64,000 bases of DNA from CAVONV01 sp963697355 (GTDB lineage Bacteria > Acidobacteriota > Vicinamibacteria > Marinacidobacterales > DATDRI01): contig CAVONV010000004.1 in NCBI GenBank assembly GCA_963697355.1, positions 372,001 through 436,000 on the forward strand, read 5' to 3'. Shown in pieces: positions 9,944 through 19,639 of the stretch. How positions within the stretch are numbered: position 1 is the stretch's first letter; each line of letters opens with the position of its first letter. The notes beneath the pieces were generated by a model. The model was not told the origin of the DNA. It saw nothing but the letters and a program-made list of their open reading frames with translations, and made no database searches. The position numbers and the translations under genes are program-made.

Positions 9944-10740
9944 GTGTCGCGATCGGTATTGACGAGAGGCGGGCCTGACGTGGTCCGTCGGCGCAACCTA
10001 CCCGACCATGGGAAGACTCAAGCCGAGAAGTGGCAACAGGTCGTGTCGACGGTGGACTCTAGTTTTCGGGAGCGAATGTCTCCATCTCTAAAGCTGCTGT
10101 ACAGATCATTTCTGTTGGATGTAGCCTCTCGGCATCGTGAGCAGTTCCTGTACAACATGTACCAGATGGAGAGGAACGCCATCGAGCGGGGTAGCCGCGA
10201 CTACTGGACGTTTCGCCCGAAGCAAGTCGACTCCGTGCGCGCAGCATCACAAGAGGGCGATCTTGCCGACCTTGCGGCGATACCCGGAGGTTTGGGCGCG
10301 ATTCCGGTGCCGGTAGCGGAGTACGAATAGTTGGAGGATCCGGTTCTGCGGGACCCCCGTGCGTATGTCCTTCCGGCCGACCAAACGGACTTTCCTACGG
10401 CGACGCGCTTCGTGAATGCGCTGCTCGAGACCGGCGTTACCGTGCATCGAGCCACTGCGGACTTCACTATTGGGAGCCTGGAGCAGTGGGAGTATCCCTT
10501 TGAGGTTACTTATCCGCCCGACATCGACGCGGGAAATCTTCGCGACAAGTTCGACGTCACCATTTTGCCGGATGGTGCTCTTTATGAAGGTTCGCCCTTC
10601 GCCCGGTTCTTCGGTGGTGTGGCGATCGGTAGCTCGACCATACTGAGCAAAAAGCTCGATCTGCCCGAATGCGATGCACCGGCACGTTTGGTCTGCGCTT
10701 GCGGCTCGGCACGTCTAACGAGTGCGTCTAAGGGCGGGGG
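9944..10740 (+). pseudogene. M14-type peptidase remnant with stop codon and internal deletion
   Basis: The frame contains the C-terminal half of a large secreted M14-family peptidase. It begins recognisably at AEKWQQVVSTVDSS, continues through REQFLYNMYQMERNAIERG and YWTFRPKQVDS, is interrupted by an in-frame TAG at 10328-10330, and resumes with DPVLRDPRAYVLPADQTDFP and TGVTVHRATADFTIG. It then jumps to LEQWEYPFEVTYPP and, after another loss, to VAIGSSTILSKKLDLP. The segments are in family order but the linkers between them are gone, and the N-terminal zinc-binding domain is missing. It is not a copy of the two intact M14 genes at 46.5-52 kb, which belong to a different subgroup. Confidence 0.65.
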
Positions 10741-10741
10741 C

Positions 10742-12424
10742 TCAGCGATGACTGTACACGAGCTGCCCGCCGACGTACGTCTGCTCTACCTTTAATTCAA
10801 GAAGGTCTTTCGACGGCACCGCGCGAATGTCGTCTGAAATGACGATGAAGTCCGCCAGCATTCCGGGGGCTATTTTTCCTTTTATCTTTTCTTCGAAAGC
10901 CGAATAGGCCCCTTCCATAAGGTAGCCATTCAGTACTTCGTCCCGCGTAAGACACTGTTCCGGGTACCATCCCCCTTCGGGCTGACCGTCGGGGGTTTGG
11001 CGGGTCTCAGCAGCATACATTCCTTGGAACGGATTGAGAGTCTCCCCGGGGAAATCGGAGTTCAGCGGAACCCGGACGCCGGCGTCGAGGAATGAACGCC
11101 AGGCATAGGCGCCCTTTATCCGTTCGGGTCCTACCCGGTCTTCCGCCCACGGCATATCGGATGTGGCATGGGGCGGCTGCATGCTCGATATGACGCCTAG
11201 TTCAGCAAAGCGGGGAATGTCCTCCGGCGCCATAATCTGTGCATGTTCAATACGAAAACGGTGGTCCTTTGTCGCGGGTACCGCCTCCAGCGCCGCTTCA
11301 TAGGCGTCCAGTGTGATTCTGTTCGAACGGTCCCCGATGGCATGGGTGACCACCTGCATTCCAGCCTTTAGCGATCGGGTTGTCAGCTCTTCTATTTCTT
11401 CCTTGGAAGTCGTCGAAACGCCGAGAACATCCTGAGCGTCGCTGTAAGGCTCGAGCATGAGCGCGCTTCTCGTTCCGAGCGATCCGTCTTGAAAGACTTT
11501 GATGGCGCGCACCGTCAACCGGTTGTCGGGATCGATTTCCGGACCGTTTTGCAGGTACGGTTCGATGAGATCTTCATCCGTACAATCGAGCATGACGTAA
11601 TACCGGACTTTGAGCTTGTTTTTGGCTTTGAGCGACCTTAGTGCGTCTAGATCCTCCTTCGCCATTCTTGCTTCGTGCACCGAGGTCAGACCGTTTCTCA
11701 AAAGCTCTTCACCCGCCAATTCAAAGGCTTGTTCACGCTGCGCTGACGTCAAGGGTGGAATGAGCTCTGTGACCAGAGCCTGCGCCGCGTTGGCCAGAAT
11801 GCCGGTTGGTGCACCCGTTACAGGATCTTTGACAATCTGCCCTTCGTCCGGGTCGGGTGTATCCTTGGTAATTCGCGCCATCTCCAGCGCTTTCGCATTG
11901 GCCCATCCGTTGTACCCGTGCAAGCCGGCGAACCAAACCGGATTATCCGGTGAACTGTTGCTCAGTTCCTCGCTGATAGCGGTCATCTGCTCGTTCCACG
12001 CACCGTCGTCCCACCCCCAACCCTCTATCCATTCACCGGGAGACGCATCAGCAATTCGATCTTTCAGCTTCTGCACGACTTCTTGCGGATCGTCAACGCC
12101 CTGGAGGTCTACACGCATCGAGATCCTGCCGAGATTGAGCATGTGCCCGTGTGATTCGATGATTCCGGGCATGACCGTTTTCCCGTTGAAGTCGACGACT
12201 TCGGCGTTCGGGTAGCTGCGGTGCATTTCGTCCTTTGTGCCGATATCGACGATCCATTCATCGACAACAGCAAAAGCTTCAATGACCGGTTCATCCTCAT
12301 TCATGGTATTGATTGAACCGTTGACGAAGATGGTATCCGCCGCATTTTCGCTGCAAGCTGAGAAAAGAAACAGCGTCGACAATGCCACTACAAAAGAATG
12401 AATACGTCTAATGTGGGTCTTCAT
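10742..12424 (-). CDS. Amidohydrolase family 3 lipoprotein (YtcJ-like)
   Basis: The protein has 560 residues. It begins with a lipoprotein signal (FLFSACSEN, Cys about residue 24), so the enzyme is anchored outside the cytoplasm. The amidohydrolase barrel shows ESHGHM as the first metal site, THAIGDRSN and EHAQIM as later His ligands, NSDFPGETLNPF for the catalytic Asp, and the closing IAPGMLADFIVI segment. The substrate is unknown; family members act on amides and hydantoin-like compounds. It is a paralogue of the secreted amidohydrolase at 3141-4874, and the pair face each other across the decayed segment. The start ATG is the only one preceding the signal peptide. Confidence 0.87.
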   Translation of the reverse strand: MKTHIRRIHSFVVALSTLFLFSACSENAADTIFVNGSINTMNEDEPVIEAFAVVDEWIVDIGTKDEMHRSYPNAEVVDFNGKTVMPGIIESHGHMLNLGRISMRVDLQGVDDPQEVVQKLKDRIADASPGEWIEGWGWDDGAWNEQMTAISEELSNSSPDNPVWFAGLHGYNGWANAKALEMARITKDTPDPDEGQIVKDPVTGAPTGILANAAQALVTELIPPLTSAQREQAFELAGEELLRNGLTSVHEARMAKEDLDALRSLKAKNKLKVRYYVMLDCTDEDLIEPYLQNGPEIDPDNRLTVRAIKVFQDGSLGTRSALMLEPYSDAQDVLGVSTTSKEEIEELTTRSLKAGMQVVTHAIGDRSNRITLDAYEAALEAVPATKDHRFRIEHAQIMAPEDIPRFAELGVISSMQPPHATSDMPWAEDRVGPERIKGAYAWRSFLDAGVRVPLNSDFPGETLNPFQGMYAAETRQTPDGQPEGGWYPEQCLTRDEVLNGYLMEGAYSAFEEKIKGKIAPGMLADFIVISDDIRAVPSKDLLELKVEQTYVGGQLVYSHR

Positions 12425-12436
12425 GGTTCACCATCC

Positions 12437-12655
12437 TCAGTTTCTCAAGGTCGCCACCACGATTATCTCCGTGACTGCGTTCAGGGTCGAGTCCGCCGCC
12501 TTGGTGCCTCTATCCTTGTCACGGCACGCCAGGATGGTGTGCGCTCCTCGACCGGCGCACACTCGAGCCGCTTCGTAACCGATGCCGCTATTGGCACCGG
12601 TAATGACGATCGCCTTGCCGGAAAGATCGGGCAAATCATTCGCGGTCCAATTCAT
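12437..12655 (-). pseudogene. Short-chain dehydrogenase remnant (N-terminal 50 residues)
   Basis: The first 50 codons are a clean SDR N-terminus with the nucleotide-binding motif TGANSGIGYEAAR and ILACRD, as in retinol-dehydrogenase-like SDRs. The frame then runs into unrelated sequence and stops after 72 codons, without the Asn, Ser and YxxxK catalytic residues. It cannot be functional and ends 13 bases upstream of the amidohydrolase start, which suggests a deletion that brought the two together. Confidence 0.65.
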
Positions 12656-12885
12656 CCTGCTACCTCCGTTCCTAGCAGAGGGAGGTCTTCGGCGTGTGTG
12701 GCGGTCCTCACCCGCTCCGGTGTCTCTCCTTCACTTACAAGTACCAATATATGTCCTGTCACCAGCCAGAGCACTAGCATATTGCGCCACCCGACAATCA
12801 AAACGTGACACTTGCCGGCCAAAACGCCCAGGGATAGATATTACCTGACTCTGGCTCAAAAACACCGGCTGCGACTTGTTCGATG

Positions 12886-12917
12886 TTGTGCTAATATTTT
12901 AGCATTTGCGGTATACT
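12886..12917 (+). promoter_or_regulatory. Possible promoter with palindrome for the permease gene
   Basis: A TATACT hexamer at 12912-12917 lies 30 bases before the start codon. A perfect 5+5 palindrome, GCTAA-TATT-TTAGC, occupies 12890-12903 over the expected -35 region, which itself is poor. This would suit an operator overlapping a weak promoter. No homologous site is seen elsewhere in the window. Confidence 0.25.
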
Positions 12918-12947
12918 GTCCACTGGTTGTTCCAGAAAGGAGGCGAT

Positions 12948-15419
12948 GTGGAACGTCTCGTCCAGGACCTACGCTACGGGATACGAAGTCTCGCAAACGC
13001 ACCCGGATTCACCTTCATCGCCGTACTCACGCTTTCGCTGGGAATCGGAGCCACGACCGCCATCTTCAGCGTCATCGATGCCGTGGTCCTGAAGCCACTG
13101 CCGTTCAAGGGTTCCGAACAGTCGGCCGTCGTCTGGGGCTTCGACAAGGAAACCGGCGAAGGACGTTACTCCTTTTCCTACCCCGATTACAGAGATTTGC
13201 TGGAGCAGAATCGCTCCTTTCACACCTTGGCTGCCTGGACTACGGCTCAGCCGAGCCTGACCAGCCAAGATGCTGATCCGGTCCGGCTGAATGTGACTGT
13301 GGTCTCCCATCGTTTGTTCGCGTTGCTGGGCATCTCTCCCTTTGTAGGACGGGGTTTCGTGTCCGAGGAAGATGAGGCGGGAGCAGAGGCTGTTGCTGTT
13401 TTGAGCCATGGCTTTTGGCAAAGCCGATTCGGGGGGGACCGTGCTGTTTTGGGATTGAAGTTGAACCTCGATGGGAAGCCCCACACGATCGTCGGTGTAA
13501 CGGCGGCGGGCTTTCAGGGAGGAACGTTGAACGGGAGAGTTCTGCCGCCCACCGACACCCAAGTCTGGGTCCCATTGATGGGTTGGATTCCTCACCGAGG
13601 GGTACACAATTTTATTCTCCTCGGAACCTTGAAGTCGGATGTCGGCCTAGAGCAAGCCAGCGAGGATGTTGCCTCCATAGCGGATCTCCTCGCGAGTCGA
13701 TTTCCTGAAACCAACAAGAACCGTGGCGCCTGGGTAGAGCCAATGCAAGATGCTTTGGTGGGGGATATCCGGCCGGTTCTTCTCATCTTCATGGGAGCGG
13801 TGAGCTTCGTACTGCTCATCGCCTGTGCCAACGTGGCCAACTTGATGTTGGGACGAGCCGCGGTGCGGGAAAGAGAAGTGGCCATCCGCATGTCTCTCGG
13901 TGCGAGCAGGGCGCGGTTGGTGAGGCAGTTGCTTACCGAGAGCGTATTGTTGTCCCTCGTGAGCGGTGTTGTCGGACTAGCCTTTGCTTTCTGGGGATTT
14001 CAGGCCTTGATTGCCCTGGGGCCCGACAACATCCCTCGACTGGATCAGGTCACTTTGGACCTGCGGGTTCTGGCTTTTCTCTTTCTTGTCTCAGTTCTGG
14101 CGGGCCTGGTCTTTGGGCTGGCACCGGCTCTCGCCGCACCGAAGAGCCGGCTGCAATTCTCCCTCAAAGATGGCTGTGCCGGGACCTTGAGTGCGGCAGT
14201 GGGACGACGCCATCTACGGCAACTTCTCGTGGTTTCCGAAGTTGCCGTCGCGGTGACACTCGTCATCGGAGCGGGGCTCCTACTCCGAAGTCTCCGCGAG
14301 GTTCAGCGGGCCGATACCGGTTTCGTGAGCGAGAACCTCCTTTCGGTGGATCTGCAGCTCCCCATCGGTTTCATCGCTCCGGAGTGGCCTCGCTCCGTCG
14401 GCTTCTTTCGAGAGCTGCTGGATCGCGTTCGGGCATTGCCTGGAGTGTTGTCGGCGGCGGCCGCCATGAGCCACCCGATGAAGATTGGATGGTCGACGGG
14501 ATTCATGCTCGAGGGGCGACCACCGCCGTCACCTGGAGACGAACCGGAAGCGAACTACCGTCCCGTGACCCCGGGCTACTTCGAGACCATGGGCATTCCG
14601 CTTGTCAAGGGAAGAACGTTCACCGCACAAGATGATGAGCTGGCACCCGGCGTAGCCGTCATCAACCAGGCCTTTGTTCGTAAGTTCTTTCCCGATGAAG
14701 ATCCCCTCGGAAGGCGCATACTCCGTGTCCACTGGTGGGGCGCCCGGGACAATGCCTATGAGATCGTCGGTGTCGTCGCCGATGTTCGATTCGGTGGAGT
14801 GGATTCCGCTGGCTTGATCCAAGCCCGTGGGGCCTGGTCAGAAGCGGCCATGTACTTCCCCCACGCGCAGCAACCGGTTCCTACTATGACACTCATGGTC
14901 CGAGCCCAACGCAATCCTCTCGACATGGTCCAGGCCGTTCGGAACGAGGTGGGTGCTCTCGAACCTAATCTCCCGCTAGACCATGTCAACACGATGGACC
15001 AAATGACTATCGAGGCAACGGCGCCTCGACGCTTCAACACGCTGCTACTCGGAATCTTTGCAGTGCTCGCGCTCCTTCTTTCTGCGGTTGGAACCTATGG
15101 AGTGCTCTCCTATTTGGTGGCCCAACGGACGCATGAGATTGGAATGCGAATGGCGCTGGGAGCCAGCAAAGGAGCGGTTCTCCGACTCGTGCTCGGCAAG
15201 GGAATGAAGCTCGTGGCCGTTGGAATAGCCATCGGAATCGCTGGAGCTCTGGCCGTTTCCCGTGTGCTCTCCAACCTGCTCTATGGTGTGAGCACCACCG
15301 ATTCCGTGACCTTTGTGGCTGTGTCTTTCTTCCTGCTGGTGATTGCTCTTTTGGCCTGTTACATCCCGGCGCGTAAGGCTGCAAGTGTCGATCCCTTGAT
15401 CGCGCTTAGATACGAGTGA
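12948..15419 (+). CDS. MacB/FtsX-type permease (acidobacterial duplicated orphan permease)
   Basis: I chose the GTG at 12948 because AGGAGG lies just upstream and the protein then begins [15 protein letters not shown], typical of this class. There are eight membrane segments in two halves: one near residue 25-50, a cluster of three near 275-400, one near 420-450, and three at the C-terminus (about 700-820). Each half has a MacB periplasmic core domain followed by an FtsX-type block with the [14 protein letters not shown] and [15 protein letters not shown] signatures. No ATPase gene is adjacent, as is usual for these orphan permeases. They are thought to work in export or envelope signalling, but substrates are unknown. 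The gene lies 100 bases ahead of the hut promoter. Confidence 0.9.
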   Translation: MERLVQDLRYGIRSLANAPGFTFIAVLTLSLGIGATTAIFSVIDAVVLKPLPFKGSEQSAVVWGFDKETGEGRYSFSYPDYRDLLEQNRSFHTLAAWTTAQPSLTSQDADPVRLNVTVVSHRLFALLGISPFVGRGFVSEEDEAGAEAVAVLSHGFWQSRFGGDRAVLGLKLNLDGKPHTIVGVTAAGFQGGTLNGRVLPPTDTQVWVPLMGWIPHRGVHNFILLGTLKSDVGLEQASEDVASIADLLASRFPETNKNRGAWVEPMQDALVGDIRPVLLIFMGAVSFVLLIACANVANLMLGRAAVREREVAIRMSLGASRARLVRQLLTESVLLSLVSGVVGLAFAFWGFQALIALGPDNIPRLDQVTLDLRVLAFLFLVSVLAGLVFGLAPALAAPKSRLQFSLKDGCAGTLSAAVGRRHLRQLLVVSEVAVAVTLVIGAGLLLRSLREVQRADTGFVSENLLSVDLQLPIGFIAPEWPRSVGFFRELLDRVRALPGVLSAAAAMSHPMKIGWSTGFMLEGRPPPSPGDEPEANYRPVTPGYFETMGIPLVKGRTFTAQDDELAPGVAVINQAFVRKFFPDEDPLGRRILRVHWWGARDNAYEIVGVVADVRFGGVDSAGLIQARGAWSEAAMYFPHAQQPVPTMTLMVRAQRNPLDMVQAVRNEVGALEPNLPLDHVNTMDQMTIEATAPRRFNTLLLGIFAVLALLLSAVGTYGVLSYLVAQRTHEIGMRMALGASKGAVLRLVLGKGMKLVAVGIAIGIAGALAVSRVLSNLLYGVSTTDSVTFVAVSFFLLVIALLACYIPARKAASVDPLIALRYE

Positions 15420-15454
15420 TCCCGTGCGCCGAATACGGGCGTAAACAACTGAGC

Positions 15455-15481
15455 TTGACAGAAGATCGCACGTCTTATAGG
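15455..15481 (+). promoter_or_regulatory. Predicted promoter of the hut operon
   Basis: A consensus -35 TTGACA at 15455-15460 is followed by TATAGG at 15476-15481 with a 15-base gap; ATAGGC or TAGGCT give 16- or 17-base gaps with poorer hexamers. It lies about 70 bases before the hutC start, with the palindromic operator immediately downstream. Confidence 0.45.
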
Positions 15482-15495
15482 CTTGTATAGACAAG
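15482..15495. promoter_or_regulatory. HutC-like operator palindrome
   Basis: The 14-base sequence CTTGTATAGACAAG is palindromic except for its centre (CTTGT-nTAn-ACAAG). It resembles the TTGTCTATACAA-type sites bound by HutC regulators. It sits at the expected transcription start of the operon that begins with the hutC gene, so autorepression relieved by urocanate is the natural reading. Confidence 0.6.
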
Positions 15496-15552
15496 TATAG
15501 GGGCATTGCGACATTGCGGAAAAGTAGCTCTTTCGAGAATGACGCAAGACGG

Positions 15553-16311
15553 ATGAGACATTCCGTCCTTTCGGCGGCAAGATCGCCGCAGCCCATCTAC
15601 CTGAAACTCAAAAATTACATTGAGCAACAAATACTGTCGGGTGCTTGGAAGCCTGACATGAGAATTCCCTCGGAGAACCGGTTCGTGGAGATGCTGGGGA
15701 TTTCCAGGATGACCGTGCACCGCGCACTTCGCGAGCTCACAGCGGATGGACATTTGGTCCGTCTCCACGGCGTCGGGACGTTCGTTGCACCACGCAAGGC
15801 CCGTTCGGCGCTGCTCGAAATAAGGAGCATTGCTGAGGAAATCAAAGAGCGGGGTGGGGTCCACACGAGTGAGCTTCATCTCCTGGAAGAAGAGCCGGCT
15901 TCCCCTCAGTTGGCGGTTGCGATGGGTCTGGCGACCCGAGGCAACGTATACCACTCGATCACGGTACATCGGGACTCGGGACTTGCCATTCAGCTTTCCG
16001 ATCGACATGTCAATCCCGCATTCGCACCTGACTATATCCGGCAGGACTTTTCAAAGATCACCCCGAGCGAATACCTGCTAAAGGTCGCACACCCCGACGA
16101 GGTTGAACATGTCGTCGAAGCATCTTTGCCGGACGAGCAAGTGCAAGAGCTTCTTGAAATCAGTGAGTCCGAGCCGTGCCTCGTTCTCAACCGCACGACC
16201 TGGGTCAAAGGGCTCTTGGCCACGAACAATCGCATCGTCTGGCCCGGTTCTCGTCACAGTATTGGCGGTCGATTCCGACCGATGTCACACGCACAACGTA
16301 CGATGGAGTAG
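15553..16311 (+). CDS. hutC: GntR/HutC-family transcriptional repressor of histidine utilisation
   Basis: Residues about 10-80 form a GntR winged helix (QPIYLKLKNYIEQQI, then RIPSENRFVEMLGISRMTVH and the wing HGVGTFVAP). The rest is a UTRA ligand-binding domain of the HutC type, which in characterised members senses urocanate. I took the ATG at 15553; an in-frame TTG at 15514 would add 13 residues, and neither has a clear ribosome site. It is the first gene of the hut operon, 44 bases ahead of hutH, with a matching palindrome upstream at 15482-15495. The C-terminus (about the last 30 residues) diverges from the usual UTRA ending but is not truncated. Confidence 0.88.
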   Translation: MRHSVLSAARSPQPIYLKLKNYIEQQILSGAWKPDMRIPSENRFVEMLGISRMTVHRALRELTADGHLVRLHGVGTFVAPRKARSALLEIRSIAEEIKERGGVHTSELHLLEEEPASPQLAVAMGLATRGNVYHSITVHRDSGLAIQLSDRHVNPAFAPDYIRQDFSKITPSEYLLKVAHPDEVEHVVEASLPDEQVQELLEISESEPCLVLNRTTWVKGLLATNNRIVWPGSRHSIGGRFRPMSHAQRTME

Positions 16312-16355
16312 GAAGTTGTTGTTTCTTGCCGAGAGAAAACCGTAGGAGATAAAAA

Positions 16356-17879
16356 GTGCCATTAGAGATAACCGGATCTGAGCTGACGATTGAAGATGTG
16401 ACGAAAGTTGCCAGGAACAACTTAGAGGTACGGTTACACCCGGACGCTCTTCAACGAATCAAGATTTGTCGAAAGATGCTCGAGGAAAAAATCACTGCCG
16501 GGGAGACCATGTACGGGGTCAATACGGGCATTGGTGAGTTTTCGGAAGTGGTTCTCAATGACGATCAAATTCAAGATTTCCAAAGGTATCTTGTCTACAA
16601 TCATGCCGCCGGCATCGGAGAACCGGCCCCCGTCGAGTTTGTCAGAGCCGCGATGTTGGGTAGAGCGAACGTTCACGCTCATGGCAATTCTGGCTGCCGG
16701 CCGGAGATCACCCTGACCTTGATAGAGATGCTCAACAAAGGTGTGACTCCGTACGTTTGTCAGAAGGGATCCGTGGGTGCGTCCGGCGATCTCGCCCCCA
16801 TGGCTCAAATAGCCCTGCTGCTGTTGGGAGAAGGTCAAGCTTATTACCAGGGCCGGCTGATGGATGGCGCGAAAGCCTTGGAAAGTGCCGGGATTCCCGT
16901 CCCCGGCTTGCTGGCTCGAGACGGGCTCGCAACCATCAATGGTTCCAACCTACTCACAGCGATGAGTGCTCTATTGCTCTTTGATACGAACAACTGGCTC
17001 AAGCAAGCGGAAATCGCTGCTGCGATGTCTCTGGAAGCGCTGAAAGCGAACATGAAGCCCTACACGCCTTTGATCCACGAGGCGCGAGGCTTCAAGGGTG
17101 CTATTCGTTCCGCAAAAGCCATACAACAACTGACCGACGGCGGCGATTTGGCTGAGGGCAGAATCCAATGCAAGGTGCAGGACGCTTACTCCATGCGCTC
17201 GACTCCGCAAGTGATCGGAGCGGTACACGACGCCGTCGCTTACGCACGTTCGCAGGTGGAAATCGAATTGAACGGAGTCGGCGACAATCCTATTTTCTTC
17301 CCGGACCGGAAACTGCAACTGTCAGGTGCGAATTTCCAGGGCACGCCCGTATCTCTCCCGATGGATATGATCGGCGCCGCGATCACAATGGTCAGCGTCA
17401 TGTCCGAACGCAGAATGAACCGGCTGAACCATCCGGCTTTGAATGTCGGGCTGCCGGCCTTCCTGACAAAAGGTGCGGGTATGTTCTCGGGTTTGATGTT
17501 GAGTCAATACACCGCCGACATGCAGATCGTCGAGCAGCGTATTCTCTCTGTCCCCGCCTCCATTCAATCTATTCCCGCCGCCGCCGATCAGGAAGATTTT
17601 GTTTCGATGGGGATGAACACCGCAATCAAGAACAATCAGATACTGGACAATGCATACGGAGTTCTGGGTATCGAGCTCATGGCCGCCGCCCAGGCTCTGG
17701 ATTTTCGCGACTACGAATTCGGCAAAGGAGTCACAAAGGCCAAGGAAGTGATCCGCAGACATGTGGACTTTCTCGATATTGACAGACCGCTCTATCCCGA
17801 TCACACGAGAATGAAAGAGTTGGTCAAATCATGTGAGATCTTGCACGAGGTGGAGCTTGCGGTTGGGAGCTTGGAATAG
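16356..17879 (+). CDS. hutH: Histidine ammonia-lyase
   Basis: This enzyme converts L-histidine to urocanate and ammonia, the first step of histidine breakdown in the cytoplasm. The Ala142-Ser143-Gly144 triad in GSVGASGDLAPMA forms the MIO electrophile. Other signatures include YGVNTGIGEFS near the N-terminus, NGSNLLTAMSA, QDAYSMRSTPQVIGA and the QEDFVSMGMNTA loop. The length of 507 residues is standard. The start is a GTG preceded by TAGGAGAT. It lies in the operon between hutC and ftcD with short gaps of 44 and 48 bases. Confidence 0.97.
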   Translation: MPLEITGSELTIEDVTKVARNNLEVRLHPDALQRIKICRKMLEEKITAGETMYGVNTGIGEFSEVVLNDDQIQDFQRYLVYNHAAGIGEPAPVEFVRAAMLGRANVHAHGNSGCRPEITLTLIEMLNKGVTPYVCQKGSVGASGDLAPMAQIALLLLGEGQAYYQGRLMDGAKALESAGIPVPGLLARDGLATINGSNLLTAMSALLLFDTNNWLKQAEIAAAMSLEALKANMKPYTPLIHEARGFKGAIRSAKAIQQLTDGGDLAEGRIQCKVQDAYSMRSTPQVIGAVHDAVAYARSQVEIELNGVGDNPIFFPDRKLQLSGANFQGTPVSLPMDMIGAAITMVSVMSERRMNRLNHPALNVGLPAFLTKGAGMFSGLMLSQYTADMQIVEQRILSVPASIQSIPAAADQEDFVSMGMNTAIKNNQILDNAYGVLGIELMAAAQALDFRDYEFGKGVTKAKEVIRRHVDFLDIDRPLYPDHTRMKELVKSCEILHEVELAVGSLE

Positions 17880-17927
17880 GGTGCTGACAAACGAAAGCGT
17901 CGGCGAGAAGACGAGGGATTCAGTTTT

Positions 17928-19613
17928 ATGCAGAGTCAATTAATCGAATGCGTGCCGAACTTCAGCGAGGGTAGGGATATGTCGGTGATCAAGCAGATCA
18001 CCGACCAGATAGAAACCGTGGAATCCGTCAAGCTGTTGGATGTCGACCCGGGGAAGGCCACGAACAGGACGGTGGTCACGTTCGTTGGTCCACCCGAAGA
18101 CGTGGTCGAGGCTGCGGTGCGGGCGGTCAAAAAAGCCTCAGAGCTCATCGACATGAGCAAGCACAAGGGGGAGCATCCACGATTTGGTGCCACAGATGTA
18201 TGTCCTCTGGTGCCTGTCAGCAACATAACAATGGAAGAGACGGTAGAGTACGCCCGTAAGTTGGGGAAAAGGATTGGCGAAGAGCTGGGCATCACCGTCT
18301 ACTGTTATGAGCATGCCGCCTTCAGCGAGGAGCGTAAGAATCTTGCGACCGTCCGGGCAGGGGAATACGAAGGCCTAAGGGAGAAACTCGCTCAGCCCGA
18401 GTGGCAACCGGATTTTGGTCCGAGTGAGTTCGCCCCCCGCTCAGGCGCTACTGCCGTCGGAGCAAGGGATTTTCTCGTTGCCTACAACGTCAATCTGAAT
18501 TCCACCTCGACGCGGCGGGCCAATGCGATCGCCTTCGATGTGCGGGAAAAGGGCCGCGTGAAGACTGAAGATGGAACGCCAACGGGCAAACCCGTGCTCG
18601 ACGAAAAGGGCAACCAGGTCTGGGTTCCGGGGTCGTTGAAAGCCGTGAAAGCCATCGGCTGGTTCATCGAAGAGTACGGTGTTGCTCAAATATCCATCAA
18701 CCTGACCAATATCAACATCACTCCCGTCCACGTGGCCTTCGATGAAGTCTGCAAGAGAGCAGAGGAACGAGGAATTCGGGTCACCGGTTCAGAGTTGGTC
18801 GGTTTGATTCCGCTGGGAGCGATGCTGGATGCGGGAAAGCACTTCCTGAGAAAGCAGAAACGCTCGATCGGTGTCTCTGATAAGGAGCTCATCAAAATTG
18901 CGGTCAAATCTTTGGGGCTGGATGATCTCTACCCTTTCAAACCCGAGGAGAAAATCATCGAGTACGCCATCTCGGACGCCTCCAAGAGACAGCTTGTCGA
19001 TATGTCGCTCGAAGATTTTGTCCACACGACGGCATCGGAATCGCCGGCGCCGGGAGGTGGTTCGATCGCCGCGACCATGGGTGCCATGGGTGCCGCACTG
19101 TCGACAATGGTTGCCAATCTCTCCTCGCACAAGCGCGGGTGGGACGATCGCTGGGAAGAGTTTTCCAACTGGGCGGACAAAGGAAAATCCTACCACGATG
19201 AGTTACTGAGATTGATTGATGACGACACGGACGCTTTCAACAAGATCATGGAGGCATTTGGTCTTCCCAAAGGAACGGATCGAGAGCGGGCCGAACGCGA
19301 CCGTGCGATTCAAGAGGCGACCAAGCGGGCCATCGAGGTGCCTTTTCAAGTCATGAAGAAGGCCTATGAATCCATGGAGGTCATCAAGGCGATGGCGGAG
19401 ATCGGAAACCCCAACTCGGTGTCAGATGCGGGCGTCGGTGCGTTGGCGGCAAGGTCGGCCGTCATGGGAGCATTCCTCAACGTCAAGATCAACTCTGCCG
19501 ATCTCGATGACAAAGCCTATGTAAACGAGGTTCTTGCCAAGGGGAAAGGGATAGAAGAAAAGACCATCGAGACGGAGAAGGAAATACTCAGTATTGTCAA
19601 TAGCAAGATCTAA
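17928..19613 (+). CDS. ftcD: Glutamate formimidoyltransferase / formimidotetrahydrofolate cyclodeaminase fusion
   Basis: This is a bifunctional folate enzyme for the last steps of histidine degradation: it moves the formimino group from formiminoglutamate to tetrahydrofolate and then releases ammonia to form methenyl-THF. The transferase domain is about residues 1-325 (opening [12 protein letters not shown], with [16 protein letters not shown] and [12 protein letters not shown]). The cyclodeaminase helical domain is about 350-561 ([20 protein letters not shown], later [18 protein letters not shown]). The fused layout and the length of 561 residues match the animal-type FTCD and its bacterial relatives. 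Its presence in place of hutG/hutF fixes the route: formiminoglutamate is handled through folate. Confidence 0.96.
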   Translation: MQSQLIECVPNFSEGRDMSVIKQITDQIETVESVKLLDVDPGKATNRTVVTFVGPPEDVVEAAVRAVKKASELIDMSKHKGEHPRFGATDVCPLVPVSNITMEETVEYARKLGKRIGEELGITVYCYEHAAFSEERKNLATVRAGEYEGLREKLAQPEWQPDFGPSEFAPRSGATAVGARDFLVAYNVNLNSTSTRRANAIAFDVREKGRVKTEDGTPTGKPVLDEKGNQVWVPGSLKAVKAIGWFIEEYGVAQISINLTNINITPVHVAFDEVCKRAEERGIRVTGSELVGLIPLGAMLDAGKHFLRKQKRSIGVSDKELIKIAVKSLGLDDLYPFKPEEKIIEYAISDASKRQLVDMSLEDFVHTTASESPAPGGGSIAATMGAMGAALSTMVANLSSHKRGWDDRWEEFSNWADKGKSYHDELLRLIDDDTDAFNKIMEAFGLPKGTDRERAERDRAIQEATKRAIEVPFQVMKKAYESMEVIKAMAEIGNPNSVSDAGVGALAARSAVMGAFLNVKINSADLDDKAYVNEVLAKGKGIEEKTIETEKEILSIVNSKI

Positions 19614-19639
19614 CCTCTAAATACATTGGAGACATAGTC

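Noticed and set aside
3141..12424. The two amidohydrolases as the missing imidazolonepropionase (HutI)
   Set aside because: They are exported family-3 (YtcJ-like) proteins with different motifs, far from the hut operon.
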